From assembly GCF_036323735.1 (NCBI RefSeq), contig NC_086022.1:67157202-67221201 (forward strand): a DNA stretch of 64,000 bases, written 5' to 3'. Both the position numbers and the translations under genes were made by a program. This DNA comes from Rattus norvegicus (taxonomy: Eukaryota > Chordata > Mammalia > Rodentia > Muridae). Positions within the stretch are counted from its first letter, which is position 1, and every line of letters begins with the position of its first letter. The notes under the pieces are model-generated. The model ran no database searches and was not told the DNA's origin. It worked only from the letters and a program-made list of their open reading frames with translations. Positions 33,792 to 45,164 of the stretch are shown piece by piece.

Positions 33792-34318
33792 AACGACTGA
33801 CTGTTGGCAAAGAATAATCTCACTGTTGCACAAAGAAAACACAGGAACAATGAAACTCAGCAAGGCAATTTCTTTTTGCAGAGAGACTATACCACAACCC
33901 AAACAGGACCAGAAAGCAGCATATGTGGCCTTTGGTTATCCCTAAAGAAAGGTGACAATTGGTTATTCCTCATTGACTGAGGTTCAACCTCACAGTCTAG
34001 TTCTGATTGGCTAATTTTGAAAGCGGCAGGAAGGAAGCAACAGAAAGGAGAGGGGTGGACTACTTCACCCCCAGCCATCCATTCCAGTGATGCAGCGGGC
34101 CTTGGGCATAAACAAAAGCTTTACCAGGTACAGTTTGAATTCCTTTACATGTACATTTTTTTTTACAAGGTAAGAGAGATTTATAGAATACTGGTCCTCT
34201 GCAGGCTAGCCGCCTTTGATGGGGGAAGGGAGGCGTTCTCAAGAGTAAAGGTCAGGGGAGGCCACTAGGGGAGCCCACATCTATCTTTGTTTTAGCTCAG
34301 GCACTATGAATAACAAAC
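33792..34318 (-). mobile_element. LTR-like repeat (sister of 12222-12700)
   Basis: Left end TGTTGGCAAAGAATAATCTCA and the following ~80 bp match 12222 onward. ATTGG motifs at 33958 and 34008 (reversed CCAAT) suit a reversed LTR. The right end near CAAACA is an estimate. Confidence 0.45.
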
Positions 34319-35025
34319 ACCCTCTTCTCAAAAGAATATAGGAAAAGATCTTTCTCAAGTCTGATTCTTCATAATCTCCAAAAGGAAAGCCTTCTACAGC
34401 CTGCATGCTAATCCCCCATGAGGGAAAATGACTATTCATTTCCCTACACTCGGCATTCACACACAGTTTCCTCTGGATTCTAACCTTATCTTAATCAAGA
34501 ACAAAGGTCTTCACACTACTACTAGGCTTTGCCCTCTAGTCCAGGTTTAGAAACTGCGAGCTCTCTTGCCTCTGGGCAAGTCTGTCTACCGCACTTCACA
34601 AGGGAAGAAGAAACAAAAAGCAGAGGGAAAGAATGTCTAGCCCTGAGCTTTTTTTTCCCACGGCTGTGAGATCTGCCCAGGAAGCCCCAAAGCTGTAGAA
34701 GATGAATAAGCCTGGTCTATTCTTCCTTTGTTTGAGGCACTCGGATTTAACTCTCAAGGAGATTTCCTTCAAGGATTGGACTTGCGGAGGTCTTTTCTCT
34801 TTGTGTAGATGATTTGAACACATCATTTGCATCTATAAAGGAAATACTGAATGGTGGCCACTTCTGCAGAAGAAACTGTGGAGGAGTTTCATTAATTTAT
34901 TCTAAGGGAGAGGACCCGGAGTCACAAGTGGAAAGCAAAAAGCAGAATTTTCAGGGCCCAGTTCATCCTAATATTGTCCCTAAATAGCTCTCTTTGTAAT
35001 AGTTTCATGTCACCAGTTCCAAAGC

Positions 35026-35030
<5 letters not shown>
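34319..35030. other. Non-coding stretch, nothing recognised
   Basis: No gene or repeat family recognised. Confidence 0.4.
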
Positions 35031-35032
<2 letters not shown>

Positions 35033-35080
<48 letters not shown>

Positions 35081-35099
35081 CCTCTGCCGTCCCTCCCTC

Positions 35100-35145
<46 letters not shown>

Positions 35146-35163
35146 TTGTGTGTGTGTGTATGT
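35033..35163. repeat. (TC)n followed by (GT)n
   Basis: About 22 TC units (35033-35077), a CCCTC-rich linker, then about 20 GT units (35103-35142) with variants to 35163: a potential triplex tract beside a potential Z-DNA tract. Confidence 0.93.
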
Positions 35164-36021
35164 GGTGTAATCCAGTATTACATATAAAATTAACCCAGTG
35201 TAACCAGCAAGTCATGAAAAAATGGTAATTATAAACCAAAAACCTTGCAGCCTCCTTCGTCAACAGATTTCTTTCATATATCAGATAAAGCTCAAAATAT
35301 ATGTGTAATTTGTTCTCAGTTAGGCTGTGCTTCCTTTATTAAAGCAAAGTAGATTTTCCTAAGAGAAATAACAGAATAAAAGGCAGAGCAACTGAACAAA
35401 AATGGGGAACAATGAGGAGATAATAAAGAGGGAAGAAAAGCAGGCATAAATCACCACAAATGGCACAGAGGCAAGATCAAAGTTATGATACCATACGGGT
35501 CTGTTTATCATTTATATACCATGGGCTAGGAGGGATTTTTTTTTTTTTTTTTTTATTGCGGAGGAGGAGGCTGTGAGCACAGAGCGGTGTTCATGCACAC
35601 CCTGGGAACAGTGTCAATTTCCACACACAGAGGCAGCAGGGACTCGGCAGACCAGAGTAACACAGCAGCGCGTTCAACACCGATGGATTGAAGAGCTTCT
35701 CTGAACCCCTTCATCTACCTCCCAGCCACAGCACTGCCTCTACCCAAAGCCTCGCCTCCACCCTTCAAGCACAGAGATCAAACACATTACAAAAGGAACG
35801 CTCTGGGCTTTAGGAAAAGCTGGGCTTTAGGAAAAGCTGTCGAAGGATAAGAGTTCTGTGGAAGTCAGAGAGTGTCAGCTTTGATATTTATCAGACAAAC
35901 AATAGTGATCGTCACAGTGAGTACACGGGTATCTGATAAGAAGCTTGACTGGACTACCCATCCTCTTTCTCCAGCAGCGGGGAGCCCTCTAGGGATTGCT
36001 ATGTTTTAATTATTATTTTTT
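35164..36021. other. Non-coding stretch, nothing recognised
   Basis: Unique-looking. A T-run at 35537-35554 is followed by GC-richer sequence (35560-35800) that matches no gene I know. Confidence 0.4.
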
Positions 36022-36223
36022 AAAGATTTATTTTTTTCTATGTATGTGTATTTTGATTGCACACACATGTGTGCCTGGTACCCAAGTAAGCCAGAAGAGG
36101 GTGTCAGCTGCCCTGGAATTGCAACTACAGATGACTGTGAGCCAACATGTGGGTTCTAGAATTTAACCTGAGTCCTCGGGAAGGGCAGCAGTGTTCTAAC
36201 TGCTGAGCCACGTCTCCAGTCCT
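36022..36223 (-). mobile_element. B3 SINE
   Basis: Reversed B3: AAAGATTTATTTTTTTCTATG, GTGCCTGGTACCCAAGTAAG, CTGTGAGCCAACATGTGGGT and AACTGCTGAGCCACGTCTCC. Confidence 0.85.
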
Positions 36224-36524
36224 AACTCTTTCTTTTGGAAAGAAGTAGATGGGACAAGGAAGGCTCCCAATCACATGAATACAAAAGTCAGGTGATGTGA
36301 GACACATAGAAGAGTGCTGAGATGGAACTGCTCCAGGACCCACATTGTTCCGTACTGGAAAAACCAATAGACTGCCTCCATTTTGAATGCAAATTCAGAG
36401 GCAGAGTCACTCTGAAATGTGGTACACAAAACCCACCATGTGTCCTGTACCACCTGTGGTACACAGACTAACATATAACTTGTCCTTTAAGGTAGCGGAG
36501 ATACCACTCTATAAACTGGTAGAT

Positions 36525-36615
36525 GGGACTATGGGAGCACAGTGAAATATTAAAACTCATGCCAGGAAAACTAGGCCCAAGAACTTATCAGACACATCAG
36601 ACTAAGGAAAGGATG
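36525..36615 (+). repeat. Unidentified dispersed repeat, copy 2
   Basis: AAATATTAAAACTCATGCCA, AACTAGGCCCAAGAACTTAT and CAGACACATCAGACTAAGG align with 33540-33625 in the same orientation. Confidence 0.6.
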
Positions 36616-37049
36616 CAGACCTTCCCCTAGATCCCCAAAGAGGAGAGCAGCTAACATTATAATGGCAGCAACTACTAACCTGTCATCTGACCAGCTGATG
36701 TGTGTGTTACAGAACTGACAGGCAGAAGACTTCTGGCTATCCCAGAAATTTCAGCTCCCCTTGGTTTCCACTGCTGATTCCACCTATTTGAACTGCCAGA
36801 CATCCACTGACTCATCTTTCTCTTTGCCTCTACAGTTTCCATGATCCCATGCCTTGCTTTTATGGTTCAACCTGACTGGGCAGCTGGATTCTACAGCAGC
36901 AGGAGTCCAACAAACCTCCAGTCAGCCTCGGTTTGTTATCTTTTACCCCACAGAAACTGTTTGGACATATCTGTCAAGGTCTTCTTACTCTGCCTTCTTG
37001 AAAATCCTTGAACTCTTTAGCCCTTCTGAAGCCATTCTGCAGTGCATGC

Positions 37050-37059
37050 TTGTGTGTGT

Positions 37060-37131
<72 letters not shown>

Positions 37132-37185
37132 CAGAGAGAGAGCGAGAGACAGACAGACAGAGACAGACACAGACACAGAGAGATT
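37050..37185. repeat. (GT)n followed by GAGA/CAGA tract
   Basis: GT units to 37098, then about 80 bp of purine-rich GAGACAGA units. Open frames here are repeat artefacts. Confidence 0.93.
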
Positions 37186-37818
37186 TGAGTTGAGAATAAT
37201 GATCAGCGATTAAGATTGGAATAAAAGAAACTTGACAGCCCCAGTGGCTATCAAAGAAAGTGGTACTTCTTGGCAAATAATGCCAAGAGAACCAATGCCT
37301 TGTGAATTCCATGCAATACATTTTGACACCATTGGAAGACACAGATGTGTTCATCTATGTTTCTGACATAGCACACACATGATAGGCAGAAAGATGTGAT
37401 CTTTTTCCTGCTATCATGAGGACCACAGCAAACGCAAACACGTCTACAAAAAAAAAAAAAGACAAGCTAACTGGAGAAAAATGTAATGGATTTATTTCAT
37501 CAAAGCAGCACAAAGATATTTCAGAGACAAAGAGATCCATGGAGGGGAAGTTCAGTGTATGCTTACATTTGATAAAGATAAGTGCATGTATGGAAATAGG
37601 CTTGGATGGAGTAAATGCAACCTGATGGTACTAGACTAAGAACATAAATGAAGCAAGACCTGCCCAAATTTTTCAGGCTTCTCTGTTGAGCTTTTCCTTC
37701 TCTGAGGTACAGGACAGAATCCTTCTTCAAGGTTTTTATGTCCTATATCCTGCAACATAAGTCGGACAATTTTTTTTTCGTAACTGCCTCTTATACAAGG
37801 AGGTGGGAAAGGTTAGAG

Positions 37819-37951
37819 CAGTGGTCCTCACACTGTGGGTCACAACCTCTTTGAGGGTCATATATCAGATATCCTGCATATCAGATATTTACAGATACTA
37901 TATGAGGAACTGTATTAAAGATTTGCAGCATTAGAAAAGTTGAAACCACTG
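37819..37951. mobile_element. URR1-like hAT (Charlie-related) MITE
   Basis: Terminal inverted repeats CAGTGGTCCTCA and AACCACTG, internal ATCAGATATCCTGCATATC and AACTGTATTAAAGATTTGCA as in rodent URR1, and 8 bp flanking duplications GGTTAGAG / GGTTAGAA (37811-37818 and 37952-37959, one mismatch) as expected of hAT transposons. It is non-autonomous at 133 bp. Confidence 0.85.
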
Positions 37952-37969
37952 GGTTAGAATGATACTTCT

Positions 37970-38082
37970 GATTTTTTGGGACAGGGCTGCTTTATGAACC
38001 CCAGGTTTACCTCCAATTAATGATTCTCTTCTGTCTTCCCAGTGCTAAGATTACAGGCATGAGTCACAACGCATAGGTTTGA
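37970..38082 (-). mobile_element. Diverged B1-type SINE
   Basis: TTTTTTGGGACAGGGCTGCT, CTGTCTTCCCAGTGCTAAGA and TTACAGGCATGAGTCACAAC keep the order of a reversed B1. Confidence 0.65.
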
Positions 38083-38439
38083 GTAATATCTCTGGCTATA
38101 TGGCTTGGTGTGTGTGTGTGTTTTATTTTTATGGTCTGCTCTGGGGAAGAGAAATTCTGGTTTTCATAACTTGCCTAGAAAGAGGAAGGAGAACCCCTTA
38201 ATTCAGAGGGAGGCCAAGTGAGGGAAGCTTTACATTGTTACTCAGTTCAAAGCATTGAGCATGCCTCAGTGCCACTGTTTGATCTACTACCTTTGGAAGT
38301 TCAACCATCCTAAACCCAAAAGGCCAAAAGGGATAAAAATGTGTAACACAAAATGTATCAATCACAACTTAGAAGTCAGAGTGAATACAAGATTAGTGAT
38401 GAGTAGAAGAGATCGGGGACACTGTTGAAATAATTAAAT

Positions 38440-38695
38440 ATGAGAACATTAGATGGGATAGTTCCAAAACCCTGGGTCCCTCTGCAGGCAAGACAAAACC
38501 TAACTCAAATACTCTATTTGCAAATGATTAGCTCAAAGGAAAACAGAGCTTAAGCTTAGCCAATCAGAAACTGCCAACTAAGCTCTCACTAGAGACCTTC
38601 ACCACACAACAACCCACTTTAACCAAATATTTCCTTTGCCTCAGATCCACGTTTACCTAACGTCCACATAAAATAAAGCTCCACTTTCAGAAAAT
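38440..38695 (+). mobile_element. Possible LTR (plus)
   Basis: A CCAAT box (AGCCAATCAG, 38556-38565) and AAATAAAGC (38671) at LTR-like spacing. Family and ends unknown. Confidence 0.3.
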
Positions 38696-38699
38696 AAGA

Positions 38700-39215
38700 A
38701 AGTCATTTATTTGGAGCCAAATGCTATAGGTCATGGCCTGGAAACAGGGAGCCAAGTTACCTTGAATGACATTTTCCACCATGGCAAAGTCCCATGAACT
38801 TTTATCATTACAGAAAAGAAAGGCATGAGTTTACAAAATGCCCATTGTTGGTGGGCTCAGCTAGGGACTGAGTTTGTTTTTATAAGTTCCGGGTATTAGC
38901 AATACTAGTCTTAGCTTTAGTGCTGCTGGAGGCAACCAGTCCTGAGGACATTCAGTCAGTGAACAAGGTTGGTAGGAAATGGCTTTAAGGAAGGTAAAGA
39001 CAGATCAAGGTCATGTTGGCTCTGGATTTACAGCATTCCTTACTACGATGGTCTAGTCCACCAAGAGCAGCCTGCAGGTTCTTTACTGCCACTGTGACTG
39101 TTCCACTCCTTGTAAAGCCTATCCCTGGCAGTTTTTCAGTTTTTACTAACCAACTTATCAATCACATCTTCCTTTAACAAATTCCCCACAACTTAAATAT
39201 CTCTTTATTGTGTCA
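38700..39215 (-). mobile_element. Possible LTR (minus)
   Basis: Reversed poly(A)-like TTTATTTGG (38707) and reversed TATAAAAA (about 38877-38884) in LTR order, adjoining the possible plus-strand LTR. Low certainty. Confidence 0.3.
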
Positions 39216-39449
39216 CAGTTCTCAAATGAAAGGGCTTAAACGAAGTCCAGAAGAGATGATGGGAGCATGGGTATGAGATGGGACAGAAGAATAAAGAGAA
39301 CTGAGAGGACCAGAGAAGGGACAGGAGCTCCTCATCCTGGCATCTAGTTGGACTTTCTTATTGCCTAAAAGCCAGGAAACGTCAACACAGCTGATAAAAC
39401 CAAAGTTGCCTAGACGCAAGGCAAAAAACAATGCTAAGAACAACAAATG

Positions 39450-39595
39450 ACATGTTACCCTTGTAGAGAACCCAAGTTTGGTTCCTAGCACCCATGCCAG
39501 AGAGTTCATAATGGCCTGTAACCCTAGTACCAAAATATCTGAGGCTGTTGTGTGGCCTGCTCCGCTCTGCACACATGTGGCATAGACTCATGCAG

Positions 39596-39600
<5 letters not shown>
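39450..39600 (+). mobile_element. B2/B3-like SINE remnant
   Basis: AACCCAAGTTTGGTTCCTAG, GGCCTGTAACCCTAGTACC and GCACACATGTGGCATAGAC, ending in the CA and AAAT repeats that grew from its tail. Confidence 0.55.
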
Positions 39601-39634
<34 letters not shown>

Positions 39635-39637
39635 TAA

Positions 39638-39672
<35 letters not shown>
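39598..39672. repeat. (CA)n and (AAAT)n microsatellites
   Basis: About 16 CA units then about 9 AAAT units. Confidence 0.95.
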
Positions 39673-39673
<1 letters not shown>

Positions 39674-39793
39674 CTTTAATATTTTTCATTTTCAATAATA
39701 AATTCTGATAGGAAAAATGAGTCATGGTATTTTAACTTAGCTTTTAAACATCAGTTAAAATTTCAGCTTTTCTTAATCTATAATTTTTTTTAT

Positions 39794-39797
<4 letters not shown>

Positions 39798-39849
<52 letters not shown>

Positions 39850-39990
39850 AGGTGTACACATGTGTGGAGGTCAGAGGACAGCCCTCAGGAGTTAATTCTC
39901 TGATTCCATTGAGATTCGGGGATTAAGCTGAGCTCATAAGACTTGGAAGGCAAGCACTTTAAACCACTGAGCCAGCCTACTGGCTCTCTG
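39798..39990 (-). mobile_element. B3/B3A-type SINE with (GT)n
   Basis: A (GT)n tract (39800-39847) leads into TGTGTGGAGGTCAGAGGACA and AACCACTGAGCCAGCCTACT, a reversed B3A-type body. Confidence 0.65.
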
Positions 39991-40619
39991 CTTAATTTTC
40001 AAACCATGCTGTAAATTCTATCTTTTGAGGAAAGCAACTTAGAAAGCTGTTGGACCACATTAATGATGTTTATAAAGATCTGTACTTGCAACTCTCTCTA
40101 TATATATAGGCCCACACTTAAGACTGTGCTATTCTCTTCCCATGTGACTTTCAGAATACTGCACAAACTCACAAATTTCACTTTATTCTGGCTCATCCGG
40201 AAGTTCATTTCTGCGGAATGTGAAGGATCTGACTTAAGTGGAGGCTGCTAAGGGCAGAGAGATCTCCTCAGGTTGCTGGTGGCATTGCGATGGTGTGTCT
40301 CCCTGACATAGAGGACAGAAGGAAGCTGATTCTTAGCACTGCAGATCAGAAAGGCTCATGCTTTGACAGCAGGTGGGATGCTAGGAAGTCTAAAACAGGA
40401 ATATTGCTACAAGGAAGGGAGATGTGAGAGCCTGAGTAGAGCCACTAAACATTCCAGTGTGTCCTCGGCAGCCCTTCCTCAGAGCTAGCTGGCAGAGACT
40501 AAGGTATGAGGAAAGAGTAACCTATGGGTGGCAGGTCATTGAACAGTTGTCCTTAGATCTGGGTTGAGCCTCAGTCCTGGAAGGATAGCCCCAGAATAAA
40601 AGCAACAGGAAATTAAACT
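39991..40619. other. Non-coding stretch, nothing recognised
   Basis: Unique-looking. A 62-codon frame at 40063-40251 resembles no known protein. Confidence 0.4.
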
Positions 40620-40790
40620 TTTACTTACTTATTTTGTGTACGTATATAATATGTGTGTGTCTAGATGCTACATACAGTCTGTGTGTGAAGGTCAGAGGAC
40701 AACTTACAGGAGTTGATTCTCTCCTTCCACCATGTGGGCTCAAGTCATCAGGCTTGGCAGCGAGCCAAGTGATATAACTAAGTTATATCA
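40620..40790 (-). mobile_element. B3A-type SINE
   Basis: GTGTGAAGGTCAGAGGACAA, CTTACAGGAGTTGATTCTCT and CTTCCACCATGTGGGCTCAA, in reversed order. Confidence 0.7.
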
Positions 40791-41532
40791 CTGATCCAAG
40801 AAAGAAAATTTTGTACCCCACTCCCACCCACCAACTGCCCCCAAAGTCTGTCTTGTTTCTAATCTGCCATGTATATAACATCAATATCATCTCTCTTGCT
40901 CTCACAATATGAAAAACTTTTTTTTAAAAAAAGGAAACTTGTAATTGACAATTCTTAGAACCATCAAAGATGAGGTCACAGGGAAACTTCCCCATCAAAA
41001 TTTGGAGAGAAAGATGGATGCAGCTTCCTGGGACAAGGAATGGGGTGAAGGCTACAGAAGAGCTTTGACTGATGTAAGCCAACTGCTGGAAACTAGGAAA
41101 ATTCCTCATAGATTTATCTTTAAGTCCTGCTAGATTCCCATGAAGACAATCACAGGAAAATCCCTTCCTGGTTAGGGCAGGAGGGAGTGAAATCATTTTA
41201 AGACAAACCAGAGAGCTCTCTTCTTTGTAACAAAGGCCTCTTGCAACAGTGTGTAGCTGGTTTTAGTGGTTATTTACAAAGAGAAAGAAACACAAAGGCA
41301 TAAAGTTGGGGTGGGGCTTGTTAAAGGGGATAGGAGTGCGGCAAAGATGATCACATTGCCTTACACACGTATGATGAAATTATCAAGGAATAGAGTTAAC
41401 CAAAAAAAAAAAAATAGCTTCTTTGGCAGAGCCTCACATGACCCTGAAGAGCCGACAAATAGACAATTCCACCTTCTTTAACTTCCTATCTCAGAAAAGG
41501 AGAAAGGGTGAGCAGGTAAAGAAGCAGAAGCA
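40791..41532. other. Non-coding stretch, nothing recognised
   Basis: No gene or clear repeat. A 90-codon minus-strand frame (40924-41196) is not recognised. Confidence 0.4.
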
Positions 41533-41725
41533 GGGACTGGAGATATGGTTAAGTGAGTTTGTTGTTCTTTAAAAGGTCCAGGGTTCAGTTCCCTCATAGC
41601 CATCTGTAACTCTAGTGTCAGAGAATCTTATTCACTCTTCTGACCTCCATATACTCCTGGATACTATGTGACGCAGATAAATGCATGCCAACATATGAAG
41701 TTATTTCTTAGTGATTTTTTTTTAA
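41533..41725 (+). mobile_element. B2-type SINE, diverged
   Basis: GGGACTGGAGATATGGTTAA, CCAGGGTTCAGTTCCCTCAT and AGCCATCTGTAACTCTAGTG follow B2 order. Confidence 0.65.
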
Positions 41726-41779
41726 ACAATAAAGGTTCTTCCAAAAGTCACCACCCAGATGGGTAGTAATGGGGCACAA

Positions 41780-41907
41780 TTTGGGAGGGAGGGAGGTGGA
41801 TCTCTGAGTTTGAGGCCAGCCTGGTCTATAAAGTGACTACCAGGACAGCCAGGGAACACAGAGAAACTCTGACTCAAAAAAGAAAAAAAAAAAAAAAAAA
41901 AAAAAGA
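41780..41907 (+). mobile_element. B1 SINE
   Basis: GGATCTCTGAGTTTGAGGCC, AGCCTGGTCTATAAAGTGAC and AGAGAAACTCTGACTC, with a long A-tail. The 5' head is incomplete. Confidence 0.82.
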
Positions 41908-42431
41908 CCTACACCTCCTTAGAACCTTGGAATATAACAGTAGGACTGTAGAGTCCGTCTCCTCCACAGCGCCCTATCACTGTATAAACAGGGTTTCACA
42001 ATAACTACAGCCAACGATGATGAGATGCTGGATATGGGTTTGTGTAAGAAAGCATCATGAGGGAACCCCAGTGGTGACAAGAACACGAAGCAGTTGAGGA
42101 TACAGAAGCCTAGAACAGCAACAACCCCTACACCATCACCAGAGAGTCAGAAAGCTGCTGACGAAGGCCCTTTGTCTAGTCCTTTATTCTCCATTTGTCC
42201 TGCTCAGCTTTCAACAAGGACAACATTTATAAGACTGGCTCCAAAGAGGCAAAGCAAGTGCTAGAAACAGGCCCAGAATGGCAGAGATGTCCGAGTTTCT
42301 GAGTCAGAATCCTTAAATAATTGTAATTAATACATTCTTCTTCCATTAAAGAGATCTAGTGGAAAGATAGGCAAGAATGCAAGACCATGTAAGTCATGTG
42401 AGCAGACAAAATTCCTAATGAAGTATTAAAG
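41908..42431. other. Non-coding stretch, nothing recognised
   Basis: No gene or clear repeat family seen. Confidence 0.4.
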
Positions 42432-42600
42432 GGAGGGCCAGCAATATAGCTCAGAAGATAAGGGGGCCTGCAGCTAAACCTGACAACCCAGGTTCAATAC
42501 CTTGGACTCCGGGGTGGAAGGGCACAACTGAGTCTGACATATTGTCCTTTGACCTTTGTATGTACACTTGCACACGAAATCAATGTAATTTTAAATTTTA
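42432..42600 (+). mobile_element. Old B2/B4-type SINE
   Basis: AGGGCCAGCAATATAGCTCA, ACAACCCAGGTTCAATACC and TTGTCCTTTGACCTTTG retain tRNA-like A and B box regions and a SINE-like tail. Confidence 0.55.
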
Positions 42601-43182
42601 AAAAATTAATTAAAATATTTTAGTAGATATAAAAAATACCTTGCATGCAGCTGGGATTGGATATGAGAGGTAAAGTGGCTTTCCTACTCTCAATAACGCC
42701 CGAGATTACTTCTCCATCCCTAAACAAATCCCAGAGTCACTTTACGGGTTGATCATCTGAGGAGACTCAGTGGGGAAGAAGCATTAAGCTATGAAATGCA
42801 AAATTGATCATTAAAAATCAAGATCAGTCACAAAAGGTATAAGTGTGGAACCTGGACATCGTGGCTGGAAAGTCTTCTGAAATGATTGGCAAGGAACAGC
42901 AACCACAGACCCTGGAAGCTCAGAAAATATCAAGTAGTACCAAAAAAAAAGTAAAATTACCCAAGGGGAACATAGGTCATGCTCAAGGGTAGGAAAAGCA
43001 AACAGTGCTAAAAGGAGTTAGGGGATGCGTGTGTGCCCATGAGCACATGCGCACATGAAAAAACTGAGCTTTAAATATACTTTAGAAACTGTGTAAGCAA
43101 GAGAGTGGGGAGACAAAATATTTACTGTGAAAGCAGCTATAAGTTGTAAAATTATTATTTTCTAAAAATAAAAATGTGTTGG
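42601..43182. other. Non-coding stretch, nothing recognised
   Basis: No gene signal. Confidence 0.4.
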
Positions 43183-43316
43183 GCTGGATGTGGTGACACA
43201 CACCTTTAATCCCAGCACTTGGGAAGCAGGCAGATCTCTGTGAGTTCAAGACCAGCCTGGTCTACAGAGCAAGTCCAGGATAGCCAGGGATCTGTTCACA
43301 GAGAAACTCTGCCTCA

Positions 43317-43348
<32 letters not shown>

Positions 43349-43352
43349 CAAA
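43183..43352 (+). mobile_element. B1 SINE with (AAAAC)n tail
   Basis: GGGCTGGATGTGGTGACACA, CACCTTTAATCCCAGCACTT and CAAGACCAGCCTGGTCTACA; the tail grew into AAAAC units. Confidence 0.9.
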
Positions 43353-43955
43353 ATAAATAAATAGATAAGTTAACAAGTTAATTAAAATGTCTATATCTAA
43401 TGAAATTATGCTGTAAGAGTAAACATCAAGAGGTTGACAGGCAAACAAAGGGTATTTGTTGCTTATGGAATTGCCTCGTAAAAGATAAATAAGTTCTTCC
43501 ATTTGCCCCACGACATGATGAAATCTCTCATAAGACCATTAGAAAAATTACTACCTGCTTCAAAGTTAAGATATATGTCTGTTACTCAGATTAATACACA
43601 GAATTGGTGTATTACTGGGGTAAAACAAGCTGATGTTATACAGGGGTTTGTAAACAATGTTTACTATGCAGATGGGCACAGGTCATGCATGTCTAGTTAT
43701 AAATGTCTAGGGAAATGTTACATTGGTAAGTGTTACAGCAAGCCACAGTAAAGAAAGTTTGTTTTTCTCTTGGTACACATTGGTATGTGTCTCTTTTCAA
43801 ACCCCCAAAATGAAATTGTCCATTTAGGGGAGGGTAGAGGAGTGTTGGGTTGGTTGAAGGGTGAAAGAAAAAGTTAATGTGTCTTTGGATAAAGACTTTA
43901 AGAAAAAAACTGAAGTAGTGATATTAATTTCATCTAAAGAATATTTCACAATAAG
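43353..43955. other. Non-coding stretch with unrecognised 82-codon frame
   Basis: A plus-strand frame 43503-43751 opens with MPHDMMKSLI, without domain or homologue known to me. No promoter or splice context supports a gene. Confidence 0.35.
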
Positions 43956-43965
43956 AAAAAAAACC

Positions 43966-44008
<43 letters not shown>

Positions 44009-44010
44009 AA

Positions 44011-44102
44011 GGTTGGGGATTTGGCTCAGCGGTAGAGCGCTTGCCTAGCGAGCGCAAGGCCCTGGGTTCGGTCCCCAGCTCCGAAAAAAAAAAAAAAAAA
44101 AA
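44011..44102 (+). mobile_element. ID SINE, near consensus
   Basis: GGTTGGGGATTTGGCTCAGC (A box region), GGTTCGGTCCC (B box) and CAGCTCCG before a 19 bp A-tail. It lies behind a 39 bp A-run (43968-44006), and AAAAAAAACCCTA occurs before and after the unit (43956 and 44095), consistent with a duplication. The promoter boxes look intact, so polymerase III transcription is possible. Confidence 0.93.
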
Positions 44103-44364
44103 CCCTAGATTTTTAAAAAGGAAAGAAAGAAAAGAAAAATGTGTCCAGCATACAAAAAGAAGCACTGACTAAAGATGAAACCGTTAATTCTGCAAGGTTT
44201 AACACTCCTTGTTGTGTGTCTAAACACCAAGTTTCCAAACACAAAGAATTGCCAGAGGATGTAGCTTAGCTTGCTGGGAGTAGACACTGATCATACCTGT
44301 TCAGGAACACACAAATTTAGGGGACAAAAAGCAGGAAGGGTACGGTAGAACTGAACACCATCAG

Positions 44365-44560
44365 ACAACAGGACTTGACTGGCATTTACAGACAACTTCA
44401 TCTGATACAACACACATTTTTTCTCAGGCTCAGACAGAAAATTTTTAAGTACAGACCACTTCTGGGCCATAAAACACATTGTAGCAAACTTAAAACAACT
44501 GGGCGATACAGAATACACTCTTGGAACACCTGCAATTAAACTAGAAATCAGTAACAGGAA
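44365..44560 (+). mobile_element. Old LINE-1 ORF2 fragment (endonuclease region)
   Basis: CATTTTTTCTCAGGCTCAGA and ATTAAACTAGAAATCAGTAA recall the ORF2 segment at the end of the endonuclease domain in old L1s. Degenerate, no open frame. Confidence 0.5.
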
Positions 44561-45164
44561 ACAGCTCAAAAGATCTCGCAATGTTCTGAAGCTTTGGCTA
44601 GGAAGTTGGTCAAAGGTGATGTCTCTAGAGAAATGTTCAAGTATTTGAAACAAACAAAAGTAAAAAATTAAAAAAAATCATTTGGGGCTCCAGATATCCT
44701 CTCCATCCCCCAAAACTGGGTTCTTTCTCTCCCCGGCCCTAGATATAAATGGAAATTTACTCTTGTTTTGAACTTTGCACTCAGGGTAACCAGGCAGACA
44801 TGCGCTTAAAGGAAAATAAATGGTGTTCCACAGATTATCTAGCTGACATGACTTCCTATCTCCCTCTCCACTTGCCTCACAAAAAACATTTTATCCAAGA
44901 AACATGTCTCATGGACAGAGGAATGGCCAGAAGGGTGCTCCTATCTTGACCCACAGGACCTGCGAATAAGTTAAATGACATGGTAAGAGAAAAATTAAGG
45001 TTGCTATTAAACCCTGAGTTACCTCGGGAGTTAGGTGTAATCACACCGGTCCTAAGTAATATTGTGAAGGAAGTATTGTGACCTGAGTGATGAGAGAAGA
45101 CATTGTCTACTGAGTGTCACTGGCCTTGAAAGATGGGAGGGGGTCACGGGTAAGGAATTGAGGC
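44561..45164. other. Non-coding stretch, nothing recognised
   Basis: No gene or clear repeat seen. Confidence 0.4.

Noticed and set aside
34922..35263. 113-codon frame on the minus strand
   Set aside because: Mostly translated GA and CA repeats.
36974..37354. 126-codon frame on the minus strand
   Set aside because: Driven by (CA)n and (TCTG)n translation.
43503..43751. 82-codon plus-strand frame
   Set aside because: No recognisable domain, no splice or promoter context; within chance length for this AT-rich DNA.
44011..44083. tRNA-Ala-like gene
   Set aside because: A and B boxes and the tail are those of an ID SINE, with duplication-like flanks; the acceptor stem and 3' end of a real tRNA gene are not formed.
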